A stretch of DNA of 64,000 nucleotides from Pelagimonas sp. (GTDB lineage Bacteria; Pseudomonadota; Alphaproteobacteria; Rhodobacterales; Rhodobacteraceae), in NCBI GenBank assembly GCA_025210345.1, contig JAOARX010000035.1, forward strand, positions 124,001-188,000, in the 5' to 3' direction. A program made the position numbers and the translations under genes. This document shows positions 1 to 8,534 of the stretch, piece after piece (position 1 is the stretch's first letter; each line of letters starts with the position of its first letter). A model generated the notes under the pieces. That model worked only from the letters and a program-made list of their open reading frames with translations, searched no databases and was not told where the DNA came from.

Positions 1-212
1 GGCTCAAAGCGGCTGCCCTCGGGCAGGGTGGCCAGAATGCGGTCGCGATAGGCGCTGGCCTGCGCGCCGGTGACGACCGGCGGCACGAGGTTGGGCATGA
101 TGATGGCCCGTTCAAAGTGGCGGGCGGTTTCAGGGGCAACCGCTTGCAGCATGTTTCCATCGCGCAAGTGCAGGTGCCAATCGTCGGGGCGGCGGATCGT
201 GATTTGGGTCAT
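1..212 (-). CDS. pyrC: Dihydroorotase, N-terminal part (runs off the left edge)
   Basis: About 70 N-terminal residues of a homodimeric-type dihydroorotase, which closes carbamoyl-aspartate to dihydroorotate in pyrimidine synthesis. The reading from ATG at 212 begins [19 protein letters not shown]; the H-x-H pair at residues 13 and 15 is the zinc-binding signature, and [10 protein letters not shown] follows as in PyrC. The start lies 10 bp after the stop of the upstream gene on the same strand, so the two are probably cotranscribed. The catalytic domain is outside the window. Confidence 0.93.
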   Translation of the reverse strand, partial: MTQITIRRPDDWHLHLRDGNMLQAVAPETARHFERAIIMPNLVPPVVTGAQASAYRDRILATLPEGSRFE

Positions 213-222
213 GCCTTGGGCT

Positions 223-1164
223 TTACACCTCGGCGTTTGCCGCGTCCATAGCTTCGATCTGTTCCAACCTGCGGCGGAAGCGCGGGGCGCTCATGCGGGG
301 GCCAACATTGGCACAGATCCAGCGCGACAGGGTCAGCCGCTGTTCGCGATCCGTATGCGCCAGGAGCTTGCGCAGATAGGGCATGTGCTGGCGGCGCGCC
401 CGCATCAGCCGGGCAAAGGTCTGGGTCGTCAGCCGATCCTCGGCCACCGCGGTCAAAAGCGAGGGCAACAGATCCATTGTACGGAAATCGTTCAACAGCG
501 CCCCCCCCATAAAGGGCACCCGGAACCGGGTCACATTGCGGCGCTCAAACAGCGCCGAATGCATCGCGTCCTGCATCTGGTGGGGATCATAGATCACATA
601 GGCTGCGCTGGCCGCGTCGATCATATCCGGCGCATAACCATAGCGCGAGGTAAAGTCCATGCGGCGCTGTTCGGGAAAGCGGTCGTCCCATTCTGTCACG
701 CGAGGATCAAGCGTCGCCTGTGGCTGAAGCGTCAATACGCGCGCGCCTGGGGCCGCCACGGAATAGGCAGCCGCCGCATAGCCCGCGGGGCCCGCGCCGA
801 AAAAGATCACGTTTTCGAACTCATCAAAGAACCCGTCGTCCATCAGCTGATCAAAGAACCCATAGACCATGGGATCCCGGAACCAGGTGTCGCCGCTGGA
901 AATCAGGCTCAGCGACGACCAGCCATTGCTGCGCACCAAGTCAAAGCCAAAGGGGGTGTGGGTCTCGGACAGGGCCTTGATGCCGCCGATGGTCTCAAAG
1001 CTGACCAAAAGCGTGTCATTGCCATCAATGAAGATGCCCGCATGTTTGCGCCCAAGCGAGACGGAGAACCCGTGCTCTTGCCCGATATCGCGCAAATCGC
1101 TCAGCCATTCCCCTGCTGAACACTTGCTCAGATCGGGTGCAAATTGTGCCATGTTCTCAGACAT
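223..1164 (-). CDS. Hydrolase-fold-like protein with a degenerate nucleophile elbow
   Basis: A 313-residue cytosolic protein upstream of pyrC. I recognise it as a roseobacter-type conserved protein but not as a characterised enzyme. Around residues 120-135 it has [15 protein letters not shown], which looks like the strand-turn-helix of an alpha/beta hydrolase (GxSxGG type) in which the Ser is Gly and the next Gly is Ala. If so, the usual nucleophile is missing. There is no signal peptide or membrane segment; the C-terminal third is Arg-rich and helical. The ATG at 1164 is preceded by GGAA. The fold assignment is inference. Confidence 0.6.
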   Translation of the reverse strand: MSENMAQFAPDLSKCSAGEWLSDLRDIGQEHGFSVSLGRKHAGIFIDGNDTLLVSFETIGGIKALSETHTPFGFDLVRSNGWSSLSLISSGDTWFRDPMVYGFFDQLMDDGFFDEFENVIFFGAGPAGYAAAAYSVAAPGARVLTLQPQATLDPRVTEWDDRFPEQRRMDFTSRYGYAPDMIDAASAAYVIYDPHQMQDAMHSALFERRNVTRFRVPFMGGALLNDFRTMDLLPSLLTAVAEDRLTTQTFARLMRARRQHMPYLRKLLAHTDREQRLTLSRWICANVGPRMSAPRFRRRLEQIEAMDAANAEV

Positions 1165-1315
1165 GTCTGCCGTTCCTTACATGCCCGTTACTGCTACTCG
1201 GTTTTATGGTGGGCATTTTTCCTAAAATTGACCGGGCTTTGCGGCGCAATTTGGGCAAGGATACGGAGATTTGATGTGAAAGGCCCGCCAGAGGGCGGAG
1301 CCAAGTGCCCATTCG

Positions 1316-3598
1316 CTAGTCGTTGGTGGACAGCGTCGAGATCATGGCGATGCGTTCCATATCCGAAAAATCATGGGCCAGCATGAGGTCATACAGCGCG
1401 CGGGTCTTTGGATCGTCCAGCAATGTCCGCGCCATATCCCTGTGCCAGTCCACCCCCGCGTGGTGCCGGGCGCGCAGAACAGGATCGGCCATCAACCCGG
1501 CCAAAGCGGCCTGGGTGCGGGGCAGGTGGCGCTGAATGGTCAGATCGGGCCAAAGGTTCCAATCATTGCGGATCCAGTAGTTCAGCCCAAGCCTGCGGTT
1601 GACATGCAGCGCCCGTCCGCGCGCGCGCTTGACCAGATAGGCGGTGGCGCTGCGCAGGGGATAGTGATTCAGTTGAACCAGATCAAAGCCCGTGGATTTG
1701 CGCGACGTGCGCCAGCCGCGTTCAAGCAGCTCAGCGGTGTGATCCTCACCCGATCCCGTCACCCACGTCACATCCTGCGCCTGCGTGGGATCAAGATCCA
1801 CGGGCCGATGGGCGCGCAATTGGCGATAGGCGCGGGTATTGCGCATCAAGGTCTTAAAGCCCCAGACGGTATGGGGCTTGGGGCAATACTTAGGAGAGCA
1901 ATGGTCAAATTGGGTGATCACCGGTGCGTCTGTGATCTCGGTCACACCGTTGTGGCCAAACAGCCGCCAGCTCATGGCGATATGGGTGGCCTGGGGAACC
2001 CGGGACACCAATCCATCCAGCGACCCGTCTGAACAGCGGATGTTGATGAACTCGTCGATATCAATGTGACACAGCCATGTGGCCTGTTGAACCACGGGCT
2101 CTTGCAGGGCGCGATCCAGGGCATGCTGCTGAGGCGACGGGCCGGTCCAGTCCGAATTGTCCCGATGGGTGACGATCCCCAGCTCTTGCAGGCGCTGCAA
2201 CAGGGGCACCGTCGTGTCCTCGCAATCATTGGTATAGATCACAAAGTGATCAAACCCCATGGCGCGGTGATAGGCGATCCATTCAAGAATATAGGGGGCT
2301 TCGTTTTTCAGACAGGCAATGATCACCCGGTCACGACGATCCACAGGGCGCCCAGCATCTGGTGTCGGGGCGCCGATGGAGGTGTCATCCCGGACCCCCA
2401 GCGCATTATGCGGGGCAAAGCGGCTATCGGGCAGGGTGCGCAGGGTCTCTCGCGCCTCTGGACGCAAAAAGCGTTCCGCCGCAGGCGAGAGCGGTGGCAG
2501 CGCTTTGAGCGGGCGGGTTCGCTCATGTGATGCGCGACGGATGCGCGGCGCATAGTGCAGCAGATACTGAGAGGCGCGAAACCCGTCGCCGGGGTCGGCC
2601 TCTTGCCACGGGGGGGCGGGGGTGTCCGGTTGCATCGCCTGAAAGGTCAGTCCCGGATGGCGCGCCCGCAACGCGTGAATGTCCGCGGCAAAACGGTCAG
2701 AAAGCTGCGCCAGCGCCCCGGCCTCAAGCGGCGGGCCAGCGATCTTGAGCTCGGTCAGGATCTTGCGCCGCTGCGGACGGGGAAGGGACAGATGGTGATG
2801 CGCCAGATAGCGAGAGAGCAGGTCATTGAACAACCGGCAACGCGTCAACCATGCTGCGCTTATCGACGTGTGATCTATGGCGTCTGGTCCGGGGGGCGGT
2901 GCGGGCAGCCCCAAAAGGCGCCACACAGGGCCAAAGCCGCCCCCCGTATCAAACAGCTGCACCCGGTCGGGTCCAAACACACGGGACCAAAGGCTTTCCA
3001 GCGCGGCAAGGTCAATCCAATGCACCGGACCCGAAATTTCTGGAAAGATCCCGTGGTCAGGCGTGGCATCCGGCTGCGCTTGCAGGGCGCTCTGCCAATA
3101 AGATGGGGTCTCCAGTAAGGAGAATTCCGCATGCAGATCCGCAGTGCGCCCGTCATGAAGCTGGTGACCATAGTGGCGTGCCAGCATGCGCGCGGGCTCA
3201 TCCACATGCGCCATCACCGTTACGTCGTCTGACAGCTGGGACAGCCAGTCACGCAGGCGTTCCAGCTCAGAGGTCTGTGTCAGGGTTGTGCCAAACTGAT
3301 GCGCAGAGAGCACCAGCCAGCGGGGCTGCGTTCGGGTGATCTCTTGGGTCAGGGCCGTGCGCACGGCCTCTTGCAGGCGGCGCTGGGCGTCAAAGCTGAC
3401 AAACCCGCGCGCGTGGCGCAACTGATCCACGCGCGCGGGATCGCTAGAGGCCATGAACAGGCGGGTATGGTTGCGCGCCCCAAGACAGGTGGGGAACAAG
3501 ATGCCCGCTGCCTCCAGATCACCCCGATGCGCGTCGAGCTGCTTTTGCAACGCGTCGGCAAAGGCAAAATCCGGGCCAATATGCAAAAGGATCCGCAT
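1316..3598 (-). CDS. Two-domain protein: degenerate sulfotransferase-like domain plus GT2-type glycosyltransferase
   Basis: A protein of about 760 residues. Residues 423-720 form a glycosyltransferase domain of the Glyco_tranf_2_4 / GT92-like kind: VIIACLKNEAPYILEWIAYH, YTNDCED, then the metal-binding DIDEF at 513-517. Residues 1-330 resemble the bacterial sulfotransferase-like family (LHIG...LQ..L...R..L...GILFP...RNHTRL), but the KTGTT PAPS loop expected after LHIG is replaced by PDFAFAD, so this half is probably not a PAPS enzyme. I chose ATG 3598, next to the stop of the upstream sulfotransferase gene (3600); a longer reading to 3751 would lie inside that gene. Likely substrate is a surface glycan (inference). 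Confidence 0.82.
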   Translation of the reverse strand: MRILLHIGPDFAFADALQKQLDAHRGDLEAAGILFPTCLGARNHTRLFMASSDPARVDQLRHARGFVSFDAQRRLQEAVRTALTQEITRTQPRWLVLSAHQFGTTLTQTSELERLRDWLSQLSDDVTVMAHVDEPARMLARHYGHQLHDGRTADLHAEFSLLETPSYWQSALQAQPDATPDHGIFPEISGPVHWIDLAALESLWSRVFGPDRVQLFDTGGGFGPVWRLLGLPAPPPGPDAIDHTSISAAWLTRCRLFNDLLSRYLAHHHLSLPRPQRRKILTELKIAGPPLEAGALAQLSDRFAADIHALRARHPGLTFQAMQPDTPAPPWQEADPGDGFRASQYLLHYAPRIRRASHERTRPLKALPPLSPAAERFLRPEARETLRTLPDSRFAPHNALGVRDDTSIGAPTPDAGRPVDRRDRVIIACLKNEAPYILEWIAYHRAMGFDHFVIYTNDCEDTTVPLLQRLQELGIVTHRDNSDWTGPSPQQHALDRALQEPVVQQATWLCHIDIDEFINIRCSDGSLDGLVSRVPQATHIAMSWRLFGHNGVTEITDAPVITQFDHCSPKYCPKPHTVWGFKTLMRNTRAYRQLRAHRPVDLDPTQAQDVTWVTGSGEDHTAELLERGWRTSRKSTGFDLVQLNHYPLRSATAYLVKRARGRALHVNRRLGLNYWIRNDWNLWPDLTIQRHLPRTQAALAGLMADPVLRARHHAGVDWHRDMARTLLDDPKTRALYDLMLAHDFSDMERIAMISTLSTND

Positions 3599-3599
3599 C

Positions 3600-4253
3600 T
3601 CAGTTGCCCCCATCTCCCCCCCCGGAGGGATTGGCGTTTTCGCGCCCCCACCAGGGCAGGTCCAGCCCCAGATGCCGGGACAGCAGATCCCGCGCATCGG
3701 GGGCCCCAATGTCCAGCAACAGGAACCGGGGATCATCGGCGAACAGATCAACCAGCATGTCGTAATGCCCGCGCACCCAACGGATCAGGTGATCGTGCGA
3801 CGTGCCATATCCGTGCGGCAGCCCCGGCAAGGTCCCTTTGGGCAGCCGGGTATGCCCCAGGTTGTTCCAGCGCATCATGCTGTCGACGATATCCGGGGCG
3901 GGGCGCCAGGTGGCTGTGAAGCGCAGATCCGGACAGGCCCGAAACGCCTTGAGCATAGGATAATCGGACTGCGGCCAAAGCGAATGCGGACCGTTGAGCA
4001 TGCTGATCTCGGTCAGGGCCTCATAACCGGCAAGCCGTTCCAAGACGGGCTCATTGGCGAAATAAGCGTCATACAGGCGCTGGGCAACATAGGTGCGATC
4101 CAGCTCCAACACCCGGCCATCCGCATCCCGCAACCGGTGGTCCGCCACGCGCCACCCCGCCTCGCGCAACGCGCGTGCAAGGGTTGTCGTCCCCGATTTG
4201 GGCAGGCCAAGATTGATCAGTTTGACCTGCGTCTGAGAGGGGTAGACCGTCAT
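3600..4253 (-). CDS. Sulfotransferase family protein
   Basis: A 217-residue P-loop sulfotransferase. LPKSGTT at residues 17-23 is the 5'-phosphosulfate-binding loop, and a central segment (FTATWRPAPDIVDSMMRW) matches the 3'-phosphate-binding region of the family. Proteins of this type transfer sulfate from PAPS to hydroxyls on glycans or lipids. Its ATG overlaps the stop of the upstream glycosyltransferase (4250-4253), and its stop abuts the start of the downstream glycosyltransferase, so the three are translationally coupled and probably modify one glycan. The acceptor cannot be read from sequence. Confidence 0.85.
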   Translation of the reverse strand: MTVYPSQTQVKLINLGLPKSGTTTLARALREAGWRVADHRLRDADGRVLELDRTYVAQRLYDAYFANEPVLERLAGYEALTEISMLNGPHSLWPQSDYPMLKAFRACPDLRFTATWRPAPDIVDSMMRWNNLGHTRLPKGTLPGLPHGYGTSHDHLIRWVRGHYDMLVDLFADDPRFLLLDIGAPDARDLLSRHLGLDLPWWGRENANPSGGGDGGN

Positions 4254-5296
4254 GCGCTGATCCCAAGCTCCGCCAGCAGCGTGATTTCATCTGGCGGCAG
4301 CGCAGGGGCCTTGGCCAGGGCGCGCCGCAGGGCGGCATAGTCCGGTTGTGCCTTGAGTTCGGCGATCATGTCCCGGTGCCGGTCGACACAGGTTTGGTGG
4401 CGGGTGGCCACCTCGGGGTCTTGCATCATCAACGCCATCTGGGCGCGCAGCGCGGGCAGGTGACGCAGGATCGCGCTGTCCTGAACCGCGCAGTCGTTGC
4501 GTTCCTGCCAATAGCGTAGGTCGAACAGGCGATCCGGGCGATTCACATCTCCGCGAGCGACCTTGACCAGAAAGCTGTCCAGGCTGCGCAGGGCATAGTG
4601 GTTGAGACTGGCCAAGCCGCGCGCCCACCCTGACAACAGCTTACGCGTGGTTGCGGGTTTGTCGGCGTTCAGGAATTTATTCGGCACCTGTCGCCCCGAT
4701 CCATCGGTCCATCTGATCTGCGCGGCATCAGCATCCGGGCGCAGAAACGGCCGATGCGCCCCCAGCCGTCCCAAGGGGAAATCGGCTCGGGTCAGGGTCT
4801 TGACCTCGCTTGCGCGATCCGATGTCCAGATGTCGGGATTATGGGTTTGGGTAAACTGTTGAATCACGGGGAGATCCACGAACACTTCAACCCCGGCGTT
4901 GGCAAAATAGCGAAAGCACAAGGAAATGGCCTGCGCGCCGTCGCAAGCGGCGATCAGATCGGAAAATCGCCCATCGCCCACGGCGATCTGCGGGAATTCG
5001 TCGATGTCCGCGACCCAGACCCAATCCGCAGCGCGCAGCAGCCTGTCGCGGGACGCCACCCGCAAGGCATCCATCTGAAAGGCCGGACCCGATGATGGAT
5101 TGTCGCGGCGCACAACCCCAAAGGCGCCAAGCGCATCCAGCAGCGCGTCCGAGCCATCGGTGCAATCATTGGTGTAAAACAAGAAATCCGTGACGCCGAT
5201 CAGACGATGGTAGGCAATCCACTCCAACAGGAACGGGCCTTCGTTCTTGATACATGTCACCGCCGTGATCCGCAGCGGTGTGTCGGTTTGGCCCAT
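4250..5296 (-). CDS. GT2-type glycosyltransferase
   Basis: A 348-residue soluble glycosyltransferase of the same subfamily as the C-terminal half of the 1316-3598 gene. Shared marks are VTCIKNEGPFLLEWIAYH near residues 13-30, YTNDCTDG, the metal-binding DIDEF at 97-101, and a later SLNHYALRS block. It is the first gene of the three-gene set and is divergent from the moxR-like gene, with about 160 bp between them. The repeated use of this domain within one operon suggests local duplication followed by fusion of one copy to another domain (inference). Confidence 0.87.
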   Translation of the reverse strand: MGQTDTPLRITAVTCIKNEGPFLLEWIAYHRLIGVTDFLFYTNDCTDGSDALLDALGAFGVVRRDNPSSGPAFQMDALRVASRDRLLRAADWVWVADIDEFPQIAVGDGRFSDLIAACDGAQAISLCFRYFANAGVEVFVDLPVIQQFTQTHNPDIWTSDRASEVKTLTRADFPLGRLGAHRPFLRPDADAAQIRWTDGSGRQVPNKFLNADKPATTRKLLSGWARGLASLNHYALRSLDSFLVKVARGDVNRPDRLFDLRYWQERNDCAVQDSAILRHLPALRAQMALMMQDPEVATRHQTCVDRHRDMIAELKAQPDYAALRRALAKAPALPPDEITLLAELGISA

Positions 5297-5456
5297 GGGT
5301 GCCTGACGCCTGTCTGGTCGTGTTTTCTGCTCGGGTTAAAGCATACAACCCCTTCACACTTGGTCAATAAACCATCGGTACAGGTGGCTTATGCGACCTT
5401 GGCGCTATTGACCGCCCCCCATGCCCTTGAAACAGTCGCGCCTGAGGGAGGACGCG

Positions 5457-6362
5457 ATGCAGTTCAATTCTATTGATGAGGTTCAGACCCGTCTGGCCGA
5501 AACGGGTTATGTGTGCGGGCGGGCGCTGGCAACGGTGGTGTTCTTGTCACTGCGGCTGGGGCGCCCCCTGTTTCTTGAGGGCGAAGCCGGGGTAGGCAAG
5601 ACCGAGATCGCCAAGGCCCTCTCGGCCTGCCTGGGGCGGCGTTTGATCCGCCTGCAGTGCTTTGAGGGGCTGGATGTGTCTTCGGCGGTCTACGAATGGA
5701 ACTTTGCTGCCCAGATGATCGCCATCCGCACCGCCGAGGCGCAGGGGGGCACCGACCGGACCGCCCTGAACCAAGAGTTGTTCGGCCCGCAATACCTGAT
5801 TGAACGCCCTCTGTTGCAGGCCATGCGCCCAGACGAAAACGGCGCCCCGATCTTGTTGATCGACGAATTAGACCGCACCGACGAACCCTTTGAAGCCTTT
5901 TTGTTAGAGGCCCTGTCAGACTTTCAGGTCACGATCCCCGAAATCGGCACCATCAAAGCCCCCGAACCGCCCATCGTCATCCTGACCTCGAACCGCACCC
6001 GCGAGGTGCATGATGCGCTCAAACGCCGCTGTCTCTATCACTGGGTCGATTATCCGCAATTCGACCGTGAGCTTGAGATCCTGCAAGCGCGCGCGCCCGA
6101 AACGGCCGAGGCCCTGTCGCGCCAGATCGTGGGGTTTGTTCAGGCCCTGCGCACCGAGGATATTTTCAAAAAACCCGGCGTGGCGGAAACCATTGACTGG
6201 GCGAAATGCCTGCTGGCGCTGGATGTGGTGGATCTGTCCCCCGAGGTGATTTCAGACACCCTGGGCGCGGTGCTGAAATACCAAGACGACATTGCCCGGA
6301 TCGAAGGATCCGAGGCCAAGCGCATCCTGGATGAAACCCGCGCGCAGCTGGAAGAGGCCTGA
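5457..6362 (+). CDS. MoxR/CoxD-type AAA+ ATPase
   Basis: A 301-residue AAA+ ATPase. Walker A is GEAGVGKT at residues 42-49, Walker B LLIDELD at 133-139, and sensor-1 LTSNRTRE follows. MoxR/CoxD ATPases act as chaperones that, with a VWA partner, insert or activate metal cofactors in target enzymes. The VWA partner is encoded two genes downstream. I use ATG 5457, preceded by GAGGGAGGAC, rather than the in-frame ATG 36 bp upstream. No target oxidoreductase such as a CO dehydrogenase lies within the window. Confidence 0.9.
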   Translation: MQFNSIDEVQTRLAETGYVCGRALATVVFLSLRLGRPLFLEGEAGVGKTEIAKALSACLGRRLIRLQCFEGLDVSSAVYEWNFAAQMIAIRTAEAQGGTDRTALNQELFGPQYLIERPLLQAMRPDENGAPILLIDELDRTDEPFEAFLLEALSDFQVTIPEIGTIKAPEPPIVILTSNRTREVHDALKRRCLYHWVDYPQFDRELEILQARAPETAEALSRQIVGFVQALRTEDIFKKPGVAETIDWAKCLLALDVVDLSPEVISDTLGAVLKYQDDIARIEGSEAKRILDETRAQLEEA

Positions 6363-6367
6363 TTAGG

Positions 6368-7105
6368 ATGCTCATGATCGACTCCCCCGGACATATCCAC
6401 GCATTCGCGAATGGCCTGCGGGTCAATCGCGCACATCTGCTGGACCTGCAGCTCGAACGCTACACCGCCCCCGGGGCCAGCAACCTGCATGAACCCGAAG
6501 AAGAACAGTGGTTTGGCCACGTGCTGGCGCAGGCGGGGACTGACGGGGTGTTCCTGGATGTCGGGGCGGCGATTGGCTATTATTCGGCGCTGGTCCGCCG
6601 GGCCAGGCCGGGCTGGGGTGTCTATGCGATGGAACCTCTTGCGGATATGCGCGCGGCCTATCACGACACCTTTGAGATCAACGGGTTGCCCTTTGACGAT
6701 GTCACGATAGATCCGCGCGCCCTAAGTGATCGGGTCGGGCATGCGCGCTATCGCCATGTGCATTATGGGTCAGGTCTGGTCATGGGCACTCCCGCTGTGC
6801 TGCGCCCCGAAAGCGAGGTCCAGACCGTGCCCTTGGCCGATGTGTTGGCGCAGATCGCACGCCCTGTGACGCTGGCCAAAATCGACATTCAGGGCGCTGA
6901 TTTGTCGGTACTCAAGGCGGCGCGCGCCGCGCTGGCCTCGGGCGCGGTGGAGTGGATCATTTTGGGCACGCACAGCGCCGATCTGCATGCGGGATGTCTT
7001 GACGTGCTGCGCGCAAGCCATCAGATCGTGCATCAGGACGGCGCGCCGCCGGAACAGCCCGACGGCCTGATCGTGGCGCGGTTCAAAGGGGGCGGGGATG
7101 GCTGA
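6368..7105 (+). CDS. FkbM-family SAM-dependent methyltransferase
   Basis: A 245-residue Rossmann methyltransferase. SAM motif I is VFLDVGAAIGYYS at residues 61-73, the acidic end of strand 2 is in YAMEPL, and AKIDIQGADLSVLKAA is the FkbM post-motif. FkbM proteins O-methylate sugars or natural products. It starts 6 bp after the moxR-like stop and overlaps the VWA gene by 8 bp, so it is inside the operon. That position is odd for the usual MoxR-VWA pair; it may instead serve the nearby glycosyltransferase set. ATG 6374 is an alternative start. Confidence 0.85.
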   Translation: MLMIDSPGHIHAFANGLRVNRAHLLDLQLERYTAPGASNLHEPEEEQWFGHVLAQAGTDGVFLDVGAAIGYYSALVRRARPGWGVYAMEPLADMRAAYHDTFEINGLPFDDVTIDPRALSDRVGHARYRHVHYGSGLVMGTPAVLRPESEVQTVPLADVLAQIARPVTLAKIDIQGADLSVLKAARAALASGAVEWIILGTHSADLHAGCLDVLRASHQIVHQDGAPPEQPDGLIVARFKGGGDG

Positions 7106-8348
7106 GTATCTCCCGCTTGAACTGCCGGACAATCCGAAACTTGGGCAGAACATCATCCACTTTGCGCGGGCCTTGCGACGCGCGGGTCTGCCGATTGGTC
7201 CGGGCCGGGTGATTGATGCAATCCGCGCGGTCGAGGCCGCTGGTTTCACCAACCGCACCGATTTCTATTGGACCCTGCACGCCTGTTTCGTGAACCGCCC
7301 CGAACATCGTACGGTGTTTGCCCAGATCTTTCGGCTGTATTGGCGCGATCCGCGGTTCCTGGAACACATGATGTCGATGATGCTGCCTTCGGTGCGCGGG
7401 GTACAAGAGGACCGCGCGGCCCAGGCTGCGGAAAAGCGCGCCGCTCAGGCTCTGCTGGGGGACAGCCTGCCAGAAGATTTGCCCGAACCCGAGGAAGAGC
7501 AGGGCAGCGAGATCGAGGTCGACGCCGCCTTCACCGTCTCAACCGAAGAAAAGCTGCGCTCGCTGGATTTCGAACAGATGTCGAATGAGGAAATGGCCCA
7601 GGCCAAGCGGATGCTGGCGCGGCTGAGCCTGCCGGTCAAGCCAATCGCCTCGCGCCGGAAACAAGCGGCAAATTCGGGGCAGGACATGGATCGGCGCAAG
7701 ACGCTTCAACTGGCGTTGCGGCACGGCGGAGAGATCCGAAAAATCGCCCTGGCCAAGCCGCGGCTGCGGTGGCCCAATCTGGTCGTTCTGTGCGATATCT
7801 CTGGCTCCATGAGCCAATATTCCCGCATGGTGCTGCATTTTCTGCACGCGGTCGCGAACGAAAAGGGCGCGGGCTGGGCACGGGTGCATGCCTTTACCTT
7901 TGGCACGCGGCTGACCAACATCACCCGCCACCTCGCGACGCGCGATGTGGACGCGGCGCTGAAAGCCGCGGGCGCTGAGGCGCAGGATTGGGAAGGCGGC
8001 ACACGGATCGGCGAATGCCTGCACGCGTTCAACCATCAATGGTCGCGGCGGGTGATGGGGCAGGGGGCCGTGGTGCTCTTGATCACGGACGGTTTGGAAC
8101 GCAGCGACCCCGAAGCGCTGTCCAAAGAGATGGAGCGCCTGCATCTGTCGTCGCGGCGCTTGATCTGGTTGAACCCCTTGCTGCGCTGGGATGGGTTTGC
8201 CCCCAAGGCCGCAGGGATCCGGGCGATGATCCCACATGTGGACAGCTTTCGGGCCGGGCATTCCATCGCCTCTCTCGAAGACCTGGCCGACGCGATATCG
8301 CGCCCGGATGATGTGGGTGAACTGGCACGTCTCAAGGCAATCGCATAA
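7098..8348 (+). CDS. VWA-domain protein, CoxE-like
   Basis: A 416-residue protein of the CoxE/DUF58-like VWA group. The N-terminal 200 residues are helical and charged. The VWA domain begins near residue 225 with LVVLCDISGSMSQYSR, which supplies the MIDAS D-x-S-x-S; the distal MIDAS acidic residue is in VLLITDGLERSD. It pairs with the MoxR ATPase 5457-6362, and the family is known as a cofactor-insertion chaperone pair. Its start overlaps the FkbM gene by 8 bp, indicating translational coupling. No membrane segment is seen. Confidence 0.88.
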   Translation: MAEYLPLELPDNPKLGQNIIHFARALRRAGLPIGPGRVIDAIRAVEAAGFTNRTDFYWTLHACFVNRPEHRTVFAQIFRLYWRDPRFLEHMMSMMLPSVRGVQEDRAAQAAEKRAAQALLGDSLPEDLPEPEEEQGSEIEVDAAFTVSTEEKLRSLDFEQMSNEEMAQAKRMLARLSLPVKPIASRRKQAANSGQDMDRRKTLQLALRHGGEIRKIALAKPRLRWPNLVVLCDISGSMSQYSRMVLHFLHAVANEKGAGWARVHAFTFGTRLTNITRHLATRDVDAALKAAGAEAQDWEGGTRIGECLHAFNHQWSRRVMGQGAVVLLITDGLERSDPEALSKEMERLHLSSRRLIWLNPLLRWDGFAPKAAGIRAMIPHVDSFRAGHSIASLEDLADAISRPDDVGELARLKAIA

Positions 8349-8360
8349 GGCAAGCGGTGA

Positions 8361-8403
8361 AAATGTCTTGCAAGACATTTGACAACGCGCTTGCAAGCGC
8401 GTT
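8361..8403. repeat. Two tandem perfect 20-bp palindromes sharing the core CTTGCAAG
   Basis: Positions 8361-8380 read AAATGTCTTGCAAGACATTT and 8384-8403 read AACGCGCTTGCAAGCGCGTT. Each is a perfect palindrome centred on CTTGCAAG, and the centres are 23 bp apart, about two helical turns. They begin 13 bp after the VWA stop. They could be back-to-back hairpins ending that transcript, though neither is followed by a T-run, or a two-site operator for the downstream sulfur transporters. Confidence 0.6.
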
Positions 8404-8460
8404 TGCAGCGCCGCACGCATATGTTAAAGATTCAAAAATCCGCATGTTTTTCGCGGCAAC

Positions 8461-8474
8461 TTGATTTACATCAT
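8461..8474 (+). promoter_or_regulatory. FNR/FnrL-type box
   Basis: TTGATTTACATCAT differs from the FNR consensus TTGAT-N4-ATCAA at the last base only. It lies 61 bp upstream of the first YeeE/YedE start and 24 bp upstream of the ATTC-N8-GAAT site. In alphaproteobacteria FnrL uses this motif for low-oxygen control; use here is inferred from sequence alone. Confidence 0.55.
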
Positions 8475-8497
8475 GCGTACCAAACCTCTGCTTTGAT

Positions 8498-8513
8498 ATT
8501 CCGATGTCGGAAT
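8498..8513. promoter_or_regulatory. SqrR/BigR-type operator (ATTC-N8-GAAT)
   Basis: ATTCCGATGTCGGAAT is a palindrome with 7-bp arms and fits ATTC-N8-GAAT, the motif reported for the persulfide-sensing ArsR-family repressor SqrR/BigR. It sits 22 bp before the start of a sulfur transporter gene, where bound repressor would block transcription. A second match lies before the rhodanese gene at 48018-48033. No SqrR gene is in the window. Confidence 0.6.
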
Positions 8514-8534
8514 GTAATAATAGGAGGGGTCACG

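Noticed and set aside
1316-3751. N-terminal extension of the two-domain glycosyltransferase to 3751
   Set aside because: The extra 51 residues are read in a second frame inside the sulfotransferase gene; homology begins at MRILLHIG (3598).
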